Origin: Holosporales bacterium
Lineage (GTDB): Bacteria > Pseudomonadota > Alphaproteobacteria > BNTO01
DNA: 6,343 bases
Assembly: GCA_031273545.1 (NCBI GenBank)
Contig: JAISRQ010000029.1
Location: forward strand, 1-6,343
Direction: 5' to 3'
Shown here: one piece after another, positions 1-5,129 of the stretch
Position numbering within the stretch: the first letter of the stretch is position 1
How the letters are laid out: each line of letters starts with the position of its first letter
Notes under the pieces: generated by a model
Databases searched by the model: none
Told to the model about the DNA's origin: nothing
What the model saw: the letters and a program-made list of their open reading frames with translations, nothing else
Translations under genes and position numbers: made by a program

Positions 1-293
1 GCTTGAATATTTGTCATAATGAAATTTCAGTATTACCAGAAGAGATCGGACGTCTCACCAAGTTGGAACATCTGTATTTTGGTATGAATCGCAACATTTC
101 AGAGATACCAGACCAAATAGCAAACTGCGTTAACCTAAAAGGGTTAGACTTAGGGAGCACGAATATAAGTGTTTTGCCAGAGTGGATTGGTTCTCTGAGT
201 GAACTAGTTGGTATAAATATAGGTGGAGCGAATATATCTTGGTCCACAGTTTTGATGAATTTGAGCAGGAGGGGGGTTATCGTGGACGAGTAG
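1..293 (+). CDS. Leucine-rich-repeat protein, 3' end only
   Basis: The reading frame is open to the left edge of the window and ends at TAG 291-293, so this is the C-terminal part of a longer gene (96 residues visible); the TTG at 3-5 is most likely an internal Leu codon. The visible protein has about three leucine-rich repeats with a period of 23-24 residues. They follow the pattern IxxLPxxIGxLxxLxxLxL, for example ISVLPEEIGRLTKLEHL (residues 8-24) and ISVLPEWIGSLSELVGI (55-71), with the Asn ladder positions partly kept. The last 20 residues leave the repeat pattern and form a short cap. LRR solenoids bind other proteins; in host-associated bacteria they are often secreted or surface proteins, but the N-terminus that would show export is outside the window. 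Function and partner cannot be given. No convincing terminator follows: only a 4-base-pair CTAC/GTAG stem (about 299-330) before a short T run. Confidence 0.75.
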   Translation, partial: LNICHNEISVLPEEIGRLTKLEHLYFGMNRNISEIPDQIANCVNLKGLDLGSTNISVLPEWIGSLSELVGINIGGANISWSTVLMNLSRRGVIVDE

Positions 294-478
294 GGTTCCT
301 ACTCTCCATAAGAAATGTAGCTTTTTGTGGGAATAAAAGACTGCCTTCGCCATATTCATTTTCGGGGTAGCCTCTTCCTAAAAGATTGCAGGCTTTTTAG
401 CCAGGAAAACAAACTCTTGTGATTATTCCATTTCTGGCCCGCAATCATCTAGGCAAGTATACAATTTGAAGAAAACTT
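294..478. other. Spacer between convergent genes
   Basis: This spacer separates the LRR gene (+) from the XRE-receiver gene (-), which converge here. I see no coding potential in it. It holds a candidate terminator for the minus-strand gene, listed separately. Confidence 0.6.
380..446 (-). terminator. Candidate terminator of the XRE-receiver gene
   Basis: Read on the minus strand, GATTGCGGGC (446-437) can pair with GCCTGCAATC (393-384). In RNA this gives ten consecutive pairs including one G-U, followed directly by UUUU (383-380). It lies 33 bases past the stop codon of the minus-strand gene. The large loop (43 bases), which contains a competing small hairpin GGCTaaaaAGCC, and the short U tract make it a weak example. 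On the plus strand the stem has an A-C mismatch and no T run follows, so the orientation is minus. Confidence 0.35.
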
Positions 479-1207
479 TCACTCTGAGTCGACCATCCCT
501 TTAGACCGAGTATTCCACGTAATGCTAGGCAATATGGCGATATTCCCCCAATATTGGATGCATATAGACAAATCCCTTTTCATTTTATCATGCAAGGGCG
601 ATTTACAAAGGAAGCTTACTGCACCGTTTTTGTAAACTCGAACCAGGTCGTCTCGACAAATACTATTCGCCATAATCACAATAGGAGTATCTTGAAGACA
701 CTTACATCGTTTCATTTCAGAAATAAGGGCGTGATCGTTTTTCTTCGATATATTTGCATCTAAAAAAATAAGATCAGGCTTAGGAAAAAATGGATTTGCA
801 GTTTTCAAGAAATTAATGACTTGAACATCATTGTGAACACAAAATATTTTTATTTCGCTATCTAATTCAATAAGCACTTTGCGAATAAGGTACTCATCCT
901 CAGGGTTGCTTTCCGCCAAAAGCAAGTTAAGGTGGTAACCATTCGTTGGAGGCAAATATATTCCGTCAATCGGGGTTTCTGATGACTCTTGTAAAATATC
1001 CGCTCCATCAAAGAAATACTGAATCGGCAACTGAAATAAACACGCGCAATCATATAATTTATCTATTGGAATTTTATTTTTTCCACTTTCGTACTTTTGA
1101 ACTTGCTGATAAGTCACATGAAGGACGTTACTTAGCTGTTCTAATGTCAAATTAGCTTTTTTTCTTCGCTCTTGTAATTTTTTTCCAATATGTACATTTA
1201 TGTTCAT
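479..1207 (-). CDS. XRE-family HTH regulator fused to a degenerate receiver domain
   Basis: A 242-residue protein starting at ATG 1207-1205. Residues 6-66 form a Cro/C1-type helix-turn-helix of the kind common in alphaproteobacteria; the turn and recognition helix are at VTYQQVQKYESGKNKIP (31-47), followed by LYDCACLFQLPIQYFF. After a linker (about 67-91), residues 92-222 read as a response-regulator receiver close to the Rcp1 type: LLLAESNPED (95-104), DLIFLDANISKK (145-156), TPIVIMANS (174-182) and FLCKSP (199-204). The phospho-acceptor Asp150 and Lys202 are present. The second acid of the metal pocket is Ser100 and the conserved Thr/Ser after beta-4 is Ala180, so phosphorylation-driven switching is probably lost or altered. 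The domain order (HTH first, receiver second) is the reverse of ordinary response regulators. No histidine kinase is nearby. There is only a weak ribosome-binding site (AAAG just before the ATG). Targets are unknown; self-regulation is possible. Confidence 0.85.
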   Translation of the reverse strand: MNINVHIGKKLQERRKKANLTLEQLSNVLHVTYQQVQKYESGKNKIPIDKLYDCACLFQLPIQYFFDGADILQESSETPIDGIYLPPTNGYHLNLLLAESNPEDEYLIRKVLIELDSEIKIFCVHNDVQVINFLKTANPFFPKPDLIFLDANISKKNDHALISEMKRCKCLQDTPIVIMANSICRDDLVRVYKNGAVSFLCKSPLHDKMKRDLSICIQYWGNIAILPSITWNTRSKGMVDSE

Positions 1208-1513
1208 CTTTATATACCAACATTAATCAACGCAGCACTTATAAAATGTATAGACCCTATCACTAGGACTGTAGGAGAGCAACGAGTTGCCTTTTCCTCC
1301 CTTTCCTGTGTTCGCTATGGTATGCCAGTCTATATTAAAAAACTCACCTCGCAACCTATAATTGATTATATGCCAAAAAATCCACTTTTGAAACCCTTCT
1401 GGGTTAAAATAGTCTTGCCAAAAGCACATTTTTTTTGACACAACCGATATTTTACAGAACTATTTAGAAGTACATAGTTGCATGTACATCACATATGGCA
1501 TCCTAGCGAATTA
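1208..1513. other. Non-coding spacer upstream of the XRE-receiver gene
   Basis: This 306-base stretch lies between two minus-strand genes. Short overlapping reading frames occur on both strands, but none has a ribosome-binding site or a recognisable protein, so I call no gene. It contains a perfect minus-strand TATAAT (1370-1365) with only a poor -35 match (TTTCAA, 1393-1388) at 17-base spacing; this could serve the XRE-receiver gene with a leader of about 150 bases. Beside it is a small hairpin AACCCttctGGGTT (1392-1405), and further towards rlmB an inverted repeat, listed separately. Confidence 0.5.
1470..1487. repeat. Short inverted repeat after rlmB
   Basis: GTACAT and ATGTAC form a perfect six-base inverted repeat around a six-base loop (AGTTGC on the plus strand), 27 bases beyond the rlmB stop codon. 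It could form a weak RNA hairpin at the end of the greA-rlmB transcript or be a protein-binding site. There is no real T run after it on either strand, so it is not a typical intrinsic terminator. Confidence 0.35.
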
Positions 1514-2242
1514 TTATTTCTGTCGCGTCGGCTTCCCTTCCGCGCAAAAAACTTCATACAACGAAACCGCTGTTGCCATTGTCACGTTTAACGTAGAAAA
1601 CTCAGGAGAAGAAGGTATGTACGCATTGAAATCGCACAAATCCTTTGTTAGCTTCCTCATACCCGCGCCTTCGCTCCCCATAATTAGGGCAATTTTTCCC
1701 GAAAGGTCTACCTCACAGATCGACTGTGGCGCCCCTTCTGCCAGCCCCAGGCACCAAAACCCAAACGACTTCAGTGAACGAATTCCCTCCGCTAGATTCG
1801 ACACAACGCACCTCGGGATTACTTCCAGCGCCCCTGACGCAATTTTCGCCATGGTGCCAGTTTCTTTCGGAGAATGAGCATGAGTAGTAACCAAAGCACC
1901 AACGCCAAAAACCCTACACAAGCGCAGTATACTTCCCACATTTTGAGGGTCTGTCACTTGATCTAGTACGACAACGATCCTGGCGTCTGTGTCGTGTAAT
2001 ATGTCTATGGGATCAGTTTGCAACGGTTGAGCCTTAACCACAACACCCTGATGTGGTCCATCAACCAAGGCATCCAACGCTCTCTTATCTACGACATGAC
2101 GCCTGCGCGTTCCCTTGCGCGCAGCCAATCCAAGCGAATCAATCTTCTGAGCCATGCTTTCGGTGCACCAAACCTCCTCAATAACGCGATCAGGGTTTGC
2201 AAGCGCAGCTAAGCAAGCATGATTTCCGTATAAATAAACCAC
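1514..2242 (-). CDS. rlmB: 23S rRNA 2'-O-methyltransferase RlmB (SpoU/TrmH family)
   Basis: A 242-residue SPOUT methyltransferase. RlmB uses S-adenosylmethionine to methylate the 2'-OH of G2251 in the 23S rRNA P loop. The N-terminal L30e-like substrate domain (about 1-70) begins VYLYGNHACLAALANP and ends with the conserved PHQGVVV (63-69). The three SpoU motifs follow in order: motif 1 LDQVTDPQNVGSILRLCR (93-110, with Asn101 and Arg107), motif 2 IALIMGSEGAGMRKLT (184-199) and motif 3 STLNVTMATAVSLYE (216-230), which together form the trefoil-knot cofactor site. Length and start fit the family; the short Lys/Arg-rich end is unremarkable. The start codon is GTG (2242-2240), whose first G is also the last base of the greA stop TAG, with no Shine-Dalgarno sequence, so translation probably depends on ribosomes finishing greA. 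Family assignment is secure; a related TrmH-family specificity is the only alternative. Confidence 0.94.
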   Translation of the reverse strand: MVYLYGNHACLAALANPDRVIEEVWCTESMAQKIDSLGLAARKGTRRRHVVDKRALDALVDGPHQGVVVKAQPLQTDPIDILHDTDARIVVVLDQVTDPQNVGSILRLCRVFGVGALVTTHAHSPKETGTMAKIASGALEVIPRCVVSNLAEGIRSLKSFGFWCLGLAEGAPQSICEVDLSGKIALIMGSEGAGMRKLTKDLCDFNAYIPSSPEFSTLNVTMATAVSLYEVFCAEGKPTRQK

Positions 2243-2727
2243 TATACGTATTTTATTTTTTCGATACTGTAAGAACGAACACCGCTTGGGATAGACACGT
2301 CAATCTCATCACCCACTTGCTTGCCAATTAACGCCCTGGCCAACGGCGAAGTAATCGACAACAACCCAAGCTTTACGTCAGCTTCATCGCTTCCTACTAT
2401 TTGGTAGCGAACGGGCTCATTTGTCTCGTTATCAACTAACCAGACCGTTGCTCCGAATTTCACATCACTTCCGGAAATTGACAGTACGTCTATGATTTGT
2501 GCTCGAGACACCTTTTCTTCTAGTTCGGCAATCCGTTTTTCTATAAAGGATTGACGTTCCTTGGCCGCGTGGTACTCTGCATTTTCTGATAAATCACCGT
2601 GACTACGCGCTTCAGATATTGCCTGTACAACGTCTGGGCGCTCAACATCTACGAGGTTCGCCAATTCAGACTTTAGTAATTCATAACCTCTGGCGGTCAT
2701 AGGGATTTTTTGTTCAACATCGAACAT
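2242..2727 (-). CDS. greA: Transcription elongation factor GreA
   Basis: A 161-residue GreA, slightly longer than the usual 157-158. GreA enters the RNA polymerase secondary channel and stimulates cleavage of backtracked transcripts. Residues 8-79 form the N-terminal coiled coil; the tip HGDLSENAEYHAAKERQ (43-59) carries the acidic residues Asp45 and Glu48 that help hold the catalytic magnesium. The C-terminal FKBP-like domain contains FGATVWLVD (91-99), YQIVGSDEAD (108-117), ISITSP-like LSITSPLARALIGKQVGDE (123-141) and the closing RSYSIEKI. ATG 2727-2725 is chosen because GGGAGAA (minus strand, 2739-2733) lies at good spacing; the next Met (residue 10) would still leave the domain but lacks a site. 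It is first gene of a two-gene operon with rlmB, sharing one base with it. A sigma-70-like promoter lies just upstream. Confidence 0.98.
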   Translation of the reverse strand: MFDVEQKIPMTARGYELLKSELANLVDVERPDVVQAISEARSHGDLSENAEYHAAKERQSFIEKRIAELEEKVSRAQIIDVLSISGSDVKFGATVWLVDNETNEPVRYQIVGSDEADVKLGLLSITSPLARALIGKQVGDEIDVSIPSGVRSYSIEKIKYV

Positions 2728-2760
2728 AACCGTTCTCCCATTCTAAGCATATAATGCTAC

Positions 2761-2789
2761 ATTGTATTAAAATTGTAAGTACAGCACAA
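2761..2789 (-). promoter_or_regulatory. Candidate sigma-70 promoter of greA-rlmB
   Basis: On the minus strand, TTGTGC (2789-2784) and TACAAT (2766-2761, five of six consensus bases) are separated by exactly 17 bases. Transcription would begin about 27 bases before the greA ATG, leaving room for the GGGAGAA ribosome-binding site. The -35 box matches in only three positions. Confidence 0.45.
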
Positions 2790-2988
2790 TGGACTATGTC
2801 TAAAATAAAACATTAGCCAAATGTACAAACTTACGCCGCTTCAAGCGCCTGCCGTTTTTCACGAGAGACGACATTCACTGATACTAATAAATTATCGATC
2901 AATATGCTATTTTTATAATTTCTGTAAAATTTAATACAAACGAATAAGAAATGCACTTGTAAAGTACTGAACAAAATCACGTTTTTCA

Positions 2989-3279
2989 TCAAATAGATGT
3001 AGCTAGCTTCTTTAGTCTATCCGCTCTATCTCCAAGTTGTATGAGGTCCGTCATCTTTTTTCTTAACGTATTACGACTAAGTCCAAGGATGCTGGCAGCT
3101 TTTCTTTGGTTGCCGTCAACAAGTTGTAACGTGAGAAACAGAAGGGGGCGCTCAACTTCGGCCATAACGCGATCATACAGTCCAGGTGGAGGAAGCACCC
3201 CTTCATGTTGCTCAAAGTAGGTCTTTAGCGCTTCATATACAAGTTGCTCTAATTTTATGTTTTGCTTTTTGTTTGGCAC
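2989..3279 (-). CDS. Stand-alone Fis-like DNA-binding protein (NtrC C-terminal type)
   Basis: A 96-residue protein made almost wholly of the Fis-type domain. Residues 32-49 (PPGLYDRVMAEVERPLLF) match the helix before the HTH, and GNQRKAASILGLSRNTLRKK (56-75) is the helix-turn-helix. The length resembles enterobacterial Fis (98 residues), but the preceding segment (EALKTYFEQHEGVLPPPGLYDRV) and the NTLRKK ending are closest to the C-terminus of alphaproteobacterial NtrC. It lacks the receiver and AAA+ sigma-54 activator domains. It probably binds DNA as a dimer, as an architectural protein or local regulator; that is inference. The start is GTG (3279-3277): an in-frame TGA lies 9-7 bases upstream and there is no other plausible start before residue 39, yet no Shine-Dalgarno sequence is visible. 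The intact, well-conserved domain with its own start argues for a working gene over an ntrC remnant. A repeated palindrome lies upstream. Confidence 0.85.
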   Translation of the reverse strand: MPNKKQNIKLEQLVYEALKTYFEQHEGVLPPPGLYDRVMAEVERPLLFLTLQLVDGNQRKAASILGLSRNTLRKKMTDLIQLGDRADRLKKLATSI

Positions 3280-3357
3280 GGGCTGTCACTGCATACAAAA
3301 ACATGCGTGATATTAACACATATCTGGAATTGTCCTCATGATATCATGTACACCTTG

Positions 3358-3469
3358 GACGAACAAACGTTTGCATCCTCTTCACATTCTGATCCACAAT
3401 CATCAGAGAGCTCCGTGTACCCATGCCACAAAATATTGCGAATTTTTTGTACGAGCAAACGTTTACGAC
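3358..3469. repeat. Two copies of an AACGTT-centred repeat upstream of the Fis-like gene
   Basis: The sequence ACGAACAAACGTTTGC (about 3358-3374) recurs as ACGAGCAAACGTTTAC (3451-3466), 92 bases later and in the same orientation; 14 of 16 bases agree. The core of the first copy, CAAACGTTTG (3364-3373), is a perfect ten-base palindrome; the second copy is palindromic over AAACGTTT. Both lie in the 246-base spacer between the Fis-like gene and the beta-repeat protein gene. This is the form expected of paired operator sites, but the binding protein is unknown. Confidence 0.45.
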
Positions 3470-3488
3470 TGTTCAGTTTTTTGTCCGC

Positions 3489-3504
3489 AATACTGGGGAG
3501 TACT
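3489..3504 (-). terminator. Weak hairpin after the beta-repeat protein gene
   Basis: On the minus strand AGTACT-CCCC-AGTATT can form a six-pair stem (one G-U) 22 bases past the stop codon at 3526. No T run follows, so it would be at best a poor intrinsic terminator or an RNA end stabiliser. Confidence 0.2.
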
Positions 3505-3525
3505 ACAGTTCAACAAAACTACATC

Positions 3526-4224
3526 CTATTGCTCTTCATTATAAAAAATATTATTAAGTAAACATTCGAATATCTGCGTATCGAAATATTCAGATGGCGT
3601 AAATAAACGCACGTTCGCATCGTCACGACTGAAGCCTTCTCCTAGACACATTGCGCCGCTAAAATCCACACATCCATTTCCTACTATGTTGATCCTGTTT
3701 GCACAAATCCAAGTATGCATATTGCCTTTTGAGGTAAACTTAATACATGCATCTTCTCCGCAAAGGTTTAATTCTATCGTGTTCGCCTTTATTATTGCGC
3801 ATTCAAATAAAGCGCGATTGACATGAAGTACAAGTGTCTCTGCTTCAAACACTGGGCGAACACTATCTTTATGCAACGTGCTTTCAAATTCATCCACGGC
3901 GAAAGTCATGTCCCCTGCTGAGTAAAAGCGAACACCTTCGGTAGAAAGTTGATGCACGTGAATTTTAATATCACCTGTTGACCTATAATACAGGCAATTC
4001 GACACCATAACAGGAGGACAGTAAACAATATCATCTGAATCCATTATGGCGTGTGGAATCCTGCTAATTGAGTCACCATCTTTGATTTCCAGGACTCTCT
4101 CTCCCTTGCGGATGTATTCCCTGTTAGAATGACAAACGTGTGCCAAACAACAAGTCTCTAGCGTTACCAATGTTAATTTTCCAAATATCTTCATGATTGA
4201 CGTTGTTTTTCTAAGTGTTCTCAT
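3526..4224 (-). CDS. Unrecognised cysteine-rich, probably exported beta-repeat protein
   Basis: A 232-residue protein I do not recognise. The stretch from the second Met, MKIFGKLTLVTLETCCLAHV (11-30), has a Lys followed by a hydrophobic run and looks like a weak signal peptide, although a Glu interrupts it; no clean lipobox is seen. Residues about 65-190 are rich in alternating beta-type residues, and a motif of the form aromatic-x-Ser-x-Gly-Asp/Asn-Ile/Met recurs three times: YRSTGDIKIHV (80-90), FYSAGDMTFAV (100-110) and FTSKGNMHTWI (163-173). This suggests a beta-solenoid. There are 12 cysteines, unusually many, possibly disulfide-forming after export. Two ATGs 30 bases apart (4224 and 4194) lie in nearly identical contexts, GTCGATCATGA and GTCAATCATGA; the first is preferred because AGGG lies upstream and an in-frame TGA at 4269-4267 bars extension. 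It diverges from the Hcp-like pair, so a shared function is possible but unproven. Confidence 0.6.
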   Translation of the reverse strand: MRTLRKTTSIMKIFGKLTLVTLETCCLAHVCHSNREYIRKGERVLEIKDGDSISRIPHAIMDSDDIVYCPPVMVSNCLYYRSTGDIKIHVHQLSTEGVRFYSAGDMTFAVDEFESTLHKDSVRPVFEAETLVLHVNRALFECAIIKANTIELNLCGEDACIKFTSKGNMHTWICANRINIVGNGCVDFSGAMCLGEGFSRDDANVRLFTPSEYFDTQIFECLLNNIFYNEEQ

Positions 4225-4354
4225 GATCGACTGCCCTAAGTCTGCAAAAGACGATGGCCTATGGTATCAATGAAATACCTCCAAGTAAATAAAGGAATAA
4301 CACAATTAGACACAATGCCCTGCAGCAACCTAATCACACGGAGTAAATATCTGA

Positions 4355-4377
4355 TAGAGCATTATAGAAATGTTCTA
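4355..4377. repeat. Inverted repeat in the divergent spacer
   Basis: TAGAGCATT (4355-4363) and AATGTTCTA (4369-4377) form an inverted repeat with eight of nine bases complementary, the ninth being G-U in plus-strand RNA, around the five-base loop ATAGA. No T run follows in either direction, so a protein-binding operator controlling one or both divergent genes is more likely than a terminator. Confidence 0.4.
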
Positions 4378-4465
4378 AAAACAAAGAAAATGCAACACGA
4401 TGCACAATAATAAAGGAACATGTCTTCATATGACAAGTTTATTGCGCTAAACCGGTTGATCCATA

Positions 4466-4494
4466 TTGAAAAAAGTGTGATCATTAAGTGTAAA
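4466..4494 (+). promoter_or_regulatory. Candidate promoter of the Hcp-like pair
   Basis: TTGAAA (4466-4471, five of six bases of the -35 consensus) is followed after exactly 17 bases by TGTAAA (4489-4494, four of six). Transcription would begin near 4501, about 27 bases before the ATG at 4528. Confidence 0.35.
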
Positions 4495-4527
4495 ACTGTT
4501 AATACATTAGAAAAACTTTAGGGGAAG

Positions 4528-5124
4528 ATGGCTGTTTACGATTCTAGAACAATAAGATTGCCTGGTCGTAGCACCATGAAGTTGCCTGTTGTTAGGACAA
4601 AGAAGAATAATGAATTGTCTGGAATTTCTAAGGCGACACAAGAGTGGACAATAAAAATAGGAGACATACTCGGAAAAGGAAAAACAATAGATGCGGCTGA
4701 CACAATTCCGAACAGTGCGGAATTGTATAGTTTTTCGTATGACACCGTTCGCGAGACGGTCGGGCACTCTGTAAACCAATTGATTGCAAATGCGGCAACA
4801 CGGTTTTCTGATTTAGTGGTTATTATACAAAATGCGACTTATTCGCCAATACTTGAGCAATATATGAACAACGGAACGATGATTCCGATCGTGACGATTG
4901 AACGCTGGGGCTGGATAGCTAATAAATTAACTCAACTTGAAGAAAGGACATTTAATGTTTGCTATATAACACAATTTAGACAGATATTAGACTACGTAGT
5001 TTTATTTATTCGAGCAATTGAACGAGTCGAAAAAACTGCAGTCTTTGCGCAAAATGGGACTTCTGCGGGGAATGCGGCGAGCACAACTAATGCAGAACTC
5101 GGAACGCAAAAAATAGGGGGATAA
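4528..5124 (+). CDS. Hcp-like tube protein, first of a tandem pair
   Basis: A 198-residue protein with the sequence pattern of Hcp, the hexameric ring subunit that stacks into the inner tube of type VI secretion systems. After an extra N-terminal segment of about 40 residues, a beta strand at 39-48 and AELYSFSYDTVRET (64-77) fit the early Hcp strands (typically IEVLSWSWG). The best match is FSDLVVIIQNATYSPILEQY (93-112) with G116, VTIERW (122-127): Hcp typically has FSDL, then a helix with SP and L, then G, then V-T-L/I and R. FIRAIERVEKT (160-170) fits the last strand (typically FxKIEYTY), and the tail NGTSAGNAAS fits the Gly-rich end. It shares the same core with the next gene. It is longer than most Hcp (about 160-170). 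The ATG follows AGGGGA (4520-4525) at only two bases. No signal peptide is seen. A phage or related contractile-injection tube protein is the alternative. Confidence 0.65.
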   Translation: MAVYDSRTIRLPGRSTMKLPVVRTKKNNELSGISKATQEWTIKIGDILGKGKTIDAADTIPNSAELYSFSYDTVRETVGHSVNQLIANAATRFSDLVVIIQNATYSPILEQYMNNGTMIPIVTIERWGWIANKLTQLEERTFNVCYITQFRQILDYVVLFIRAIERVEKTAVFAQNGTSAGNAASTTNAELGTQKIGG

Positions 5125-5129
5125 ACGTA

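Larger units (their letters stand above)
4225..4527. other. Divergent intergenic region
   Basis: This 303-base AT-rich region separates the beta-repeat protein gene (-) from the Hcp-like pair (+) and must hold both promoters. It contains no gene I can support. Visible elements are a nine-pair inverted repeat at 4355-4377 and a promoter candidate at 4466-4494 (both listed), the eight-base palindrome AACCGGTT (4450-4457), and on the minus strand a strong Shine-Dalgarno-like GGAGGT (4282-4277) that is followed by no reading frame longer than a few codons. Confidence 0.5.

Noticed and set aside
1190..1441. Overlapping short reading frames on both strands in the spacer upstream of the XRE-receiver gene
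   Set aside because: No ribosome-binding site, no family resemblance and Trp/Cys-rich composition typical of chance frames; the two strands exclude each other.
1435..1463. Perfect plus-strand TTGACA (1435-1440) as a promoter
   Set aside because: No acceptable -10 box lies 16-18 bases downstream and there is no plus-strand gene or recognisable RNA to transcribe before the end of rlmB.
1482..1877. 131-codon plus-strand frame opposite rlmB
   Set aside because: It lies antisense to the conserved SpoU motifs of rlmB and has no recognisable protein pattern; it is a shadow frame.
2831..2850. CGCTtcaAGCG hairpin between the Fis-like gene and greA as a terminator
   Set aside because: The stem is only four pairs with a three-base loop and no T run follows in the direction of transcription.
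3262..3561. 99-codon plus-strand frame between the Fis-like and beta-repeat genes
   Set aside because: It overlaps both genes' ends, has low-complexity content and no ribosome-binding site; the region is better explained as a regulatory spacer with repeats.
4507..4779. Minus-strand frames over the start of the first Hcp-like gene
   Set aside because: They are antisense to a well-supported gene and resemble no protein.
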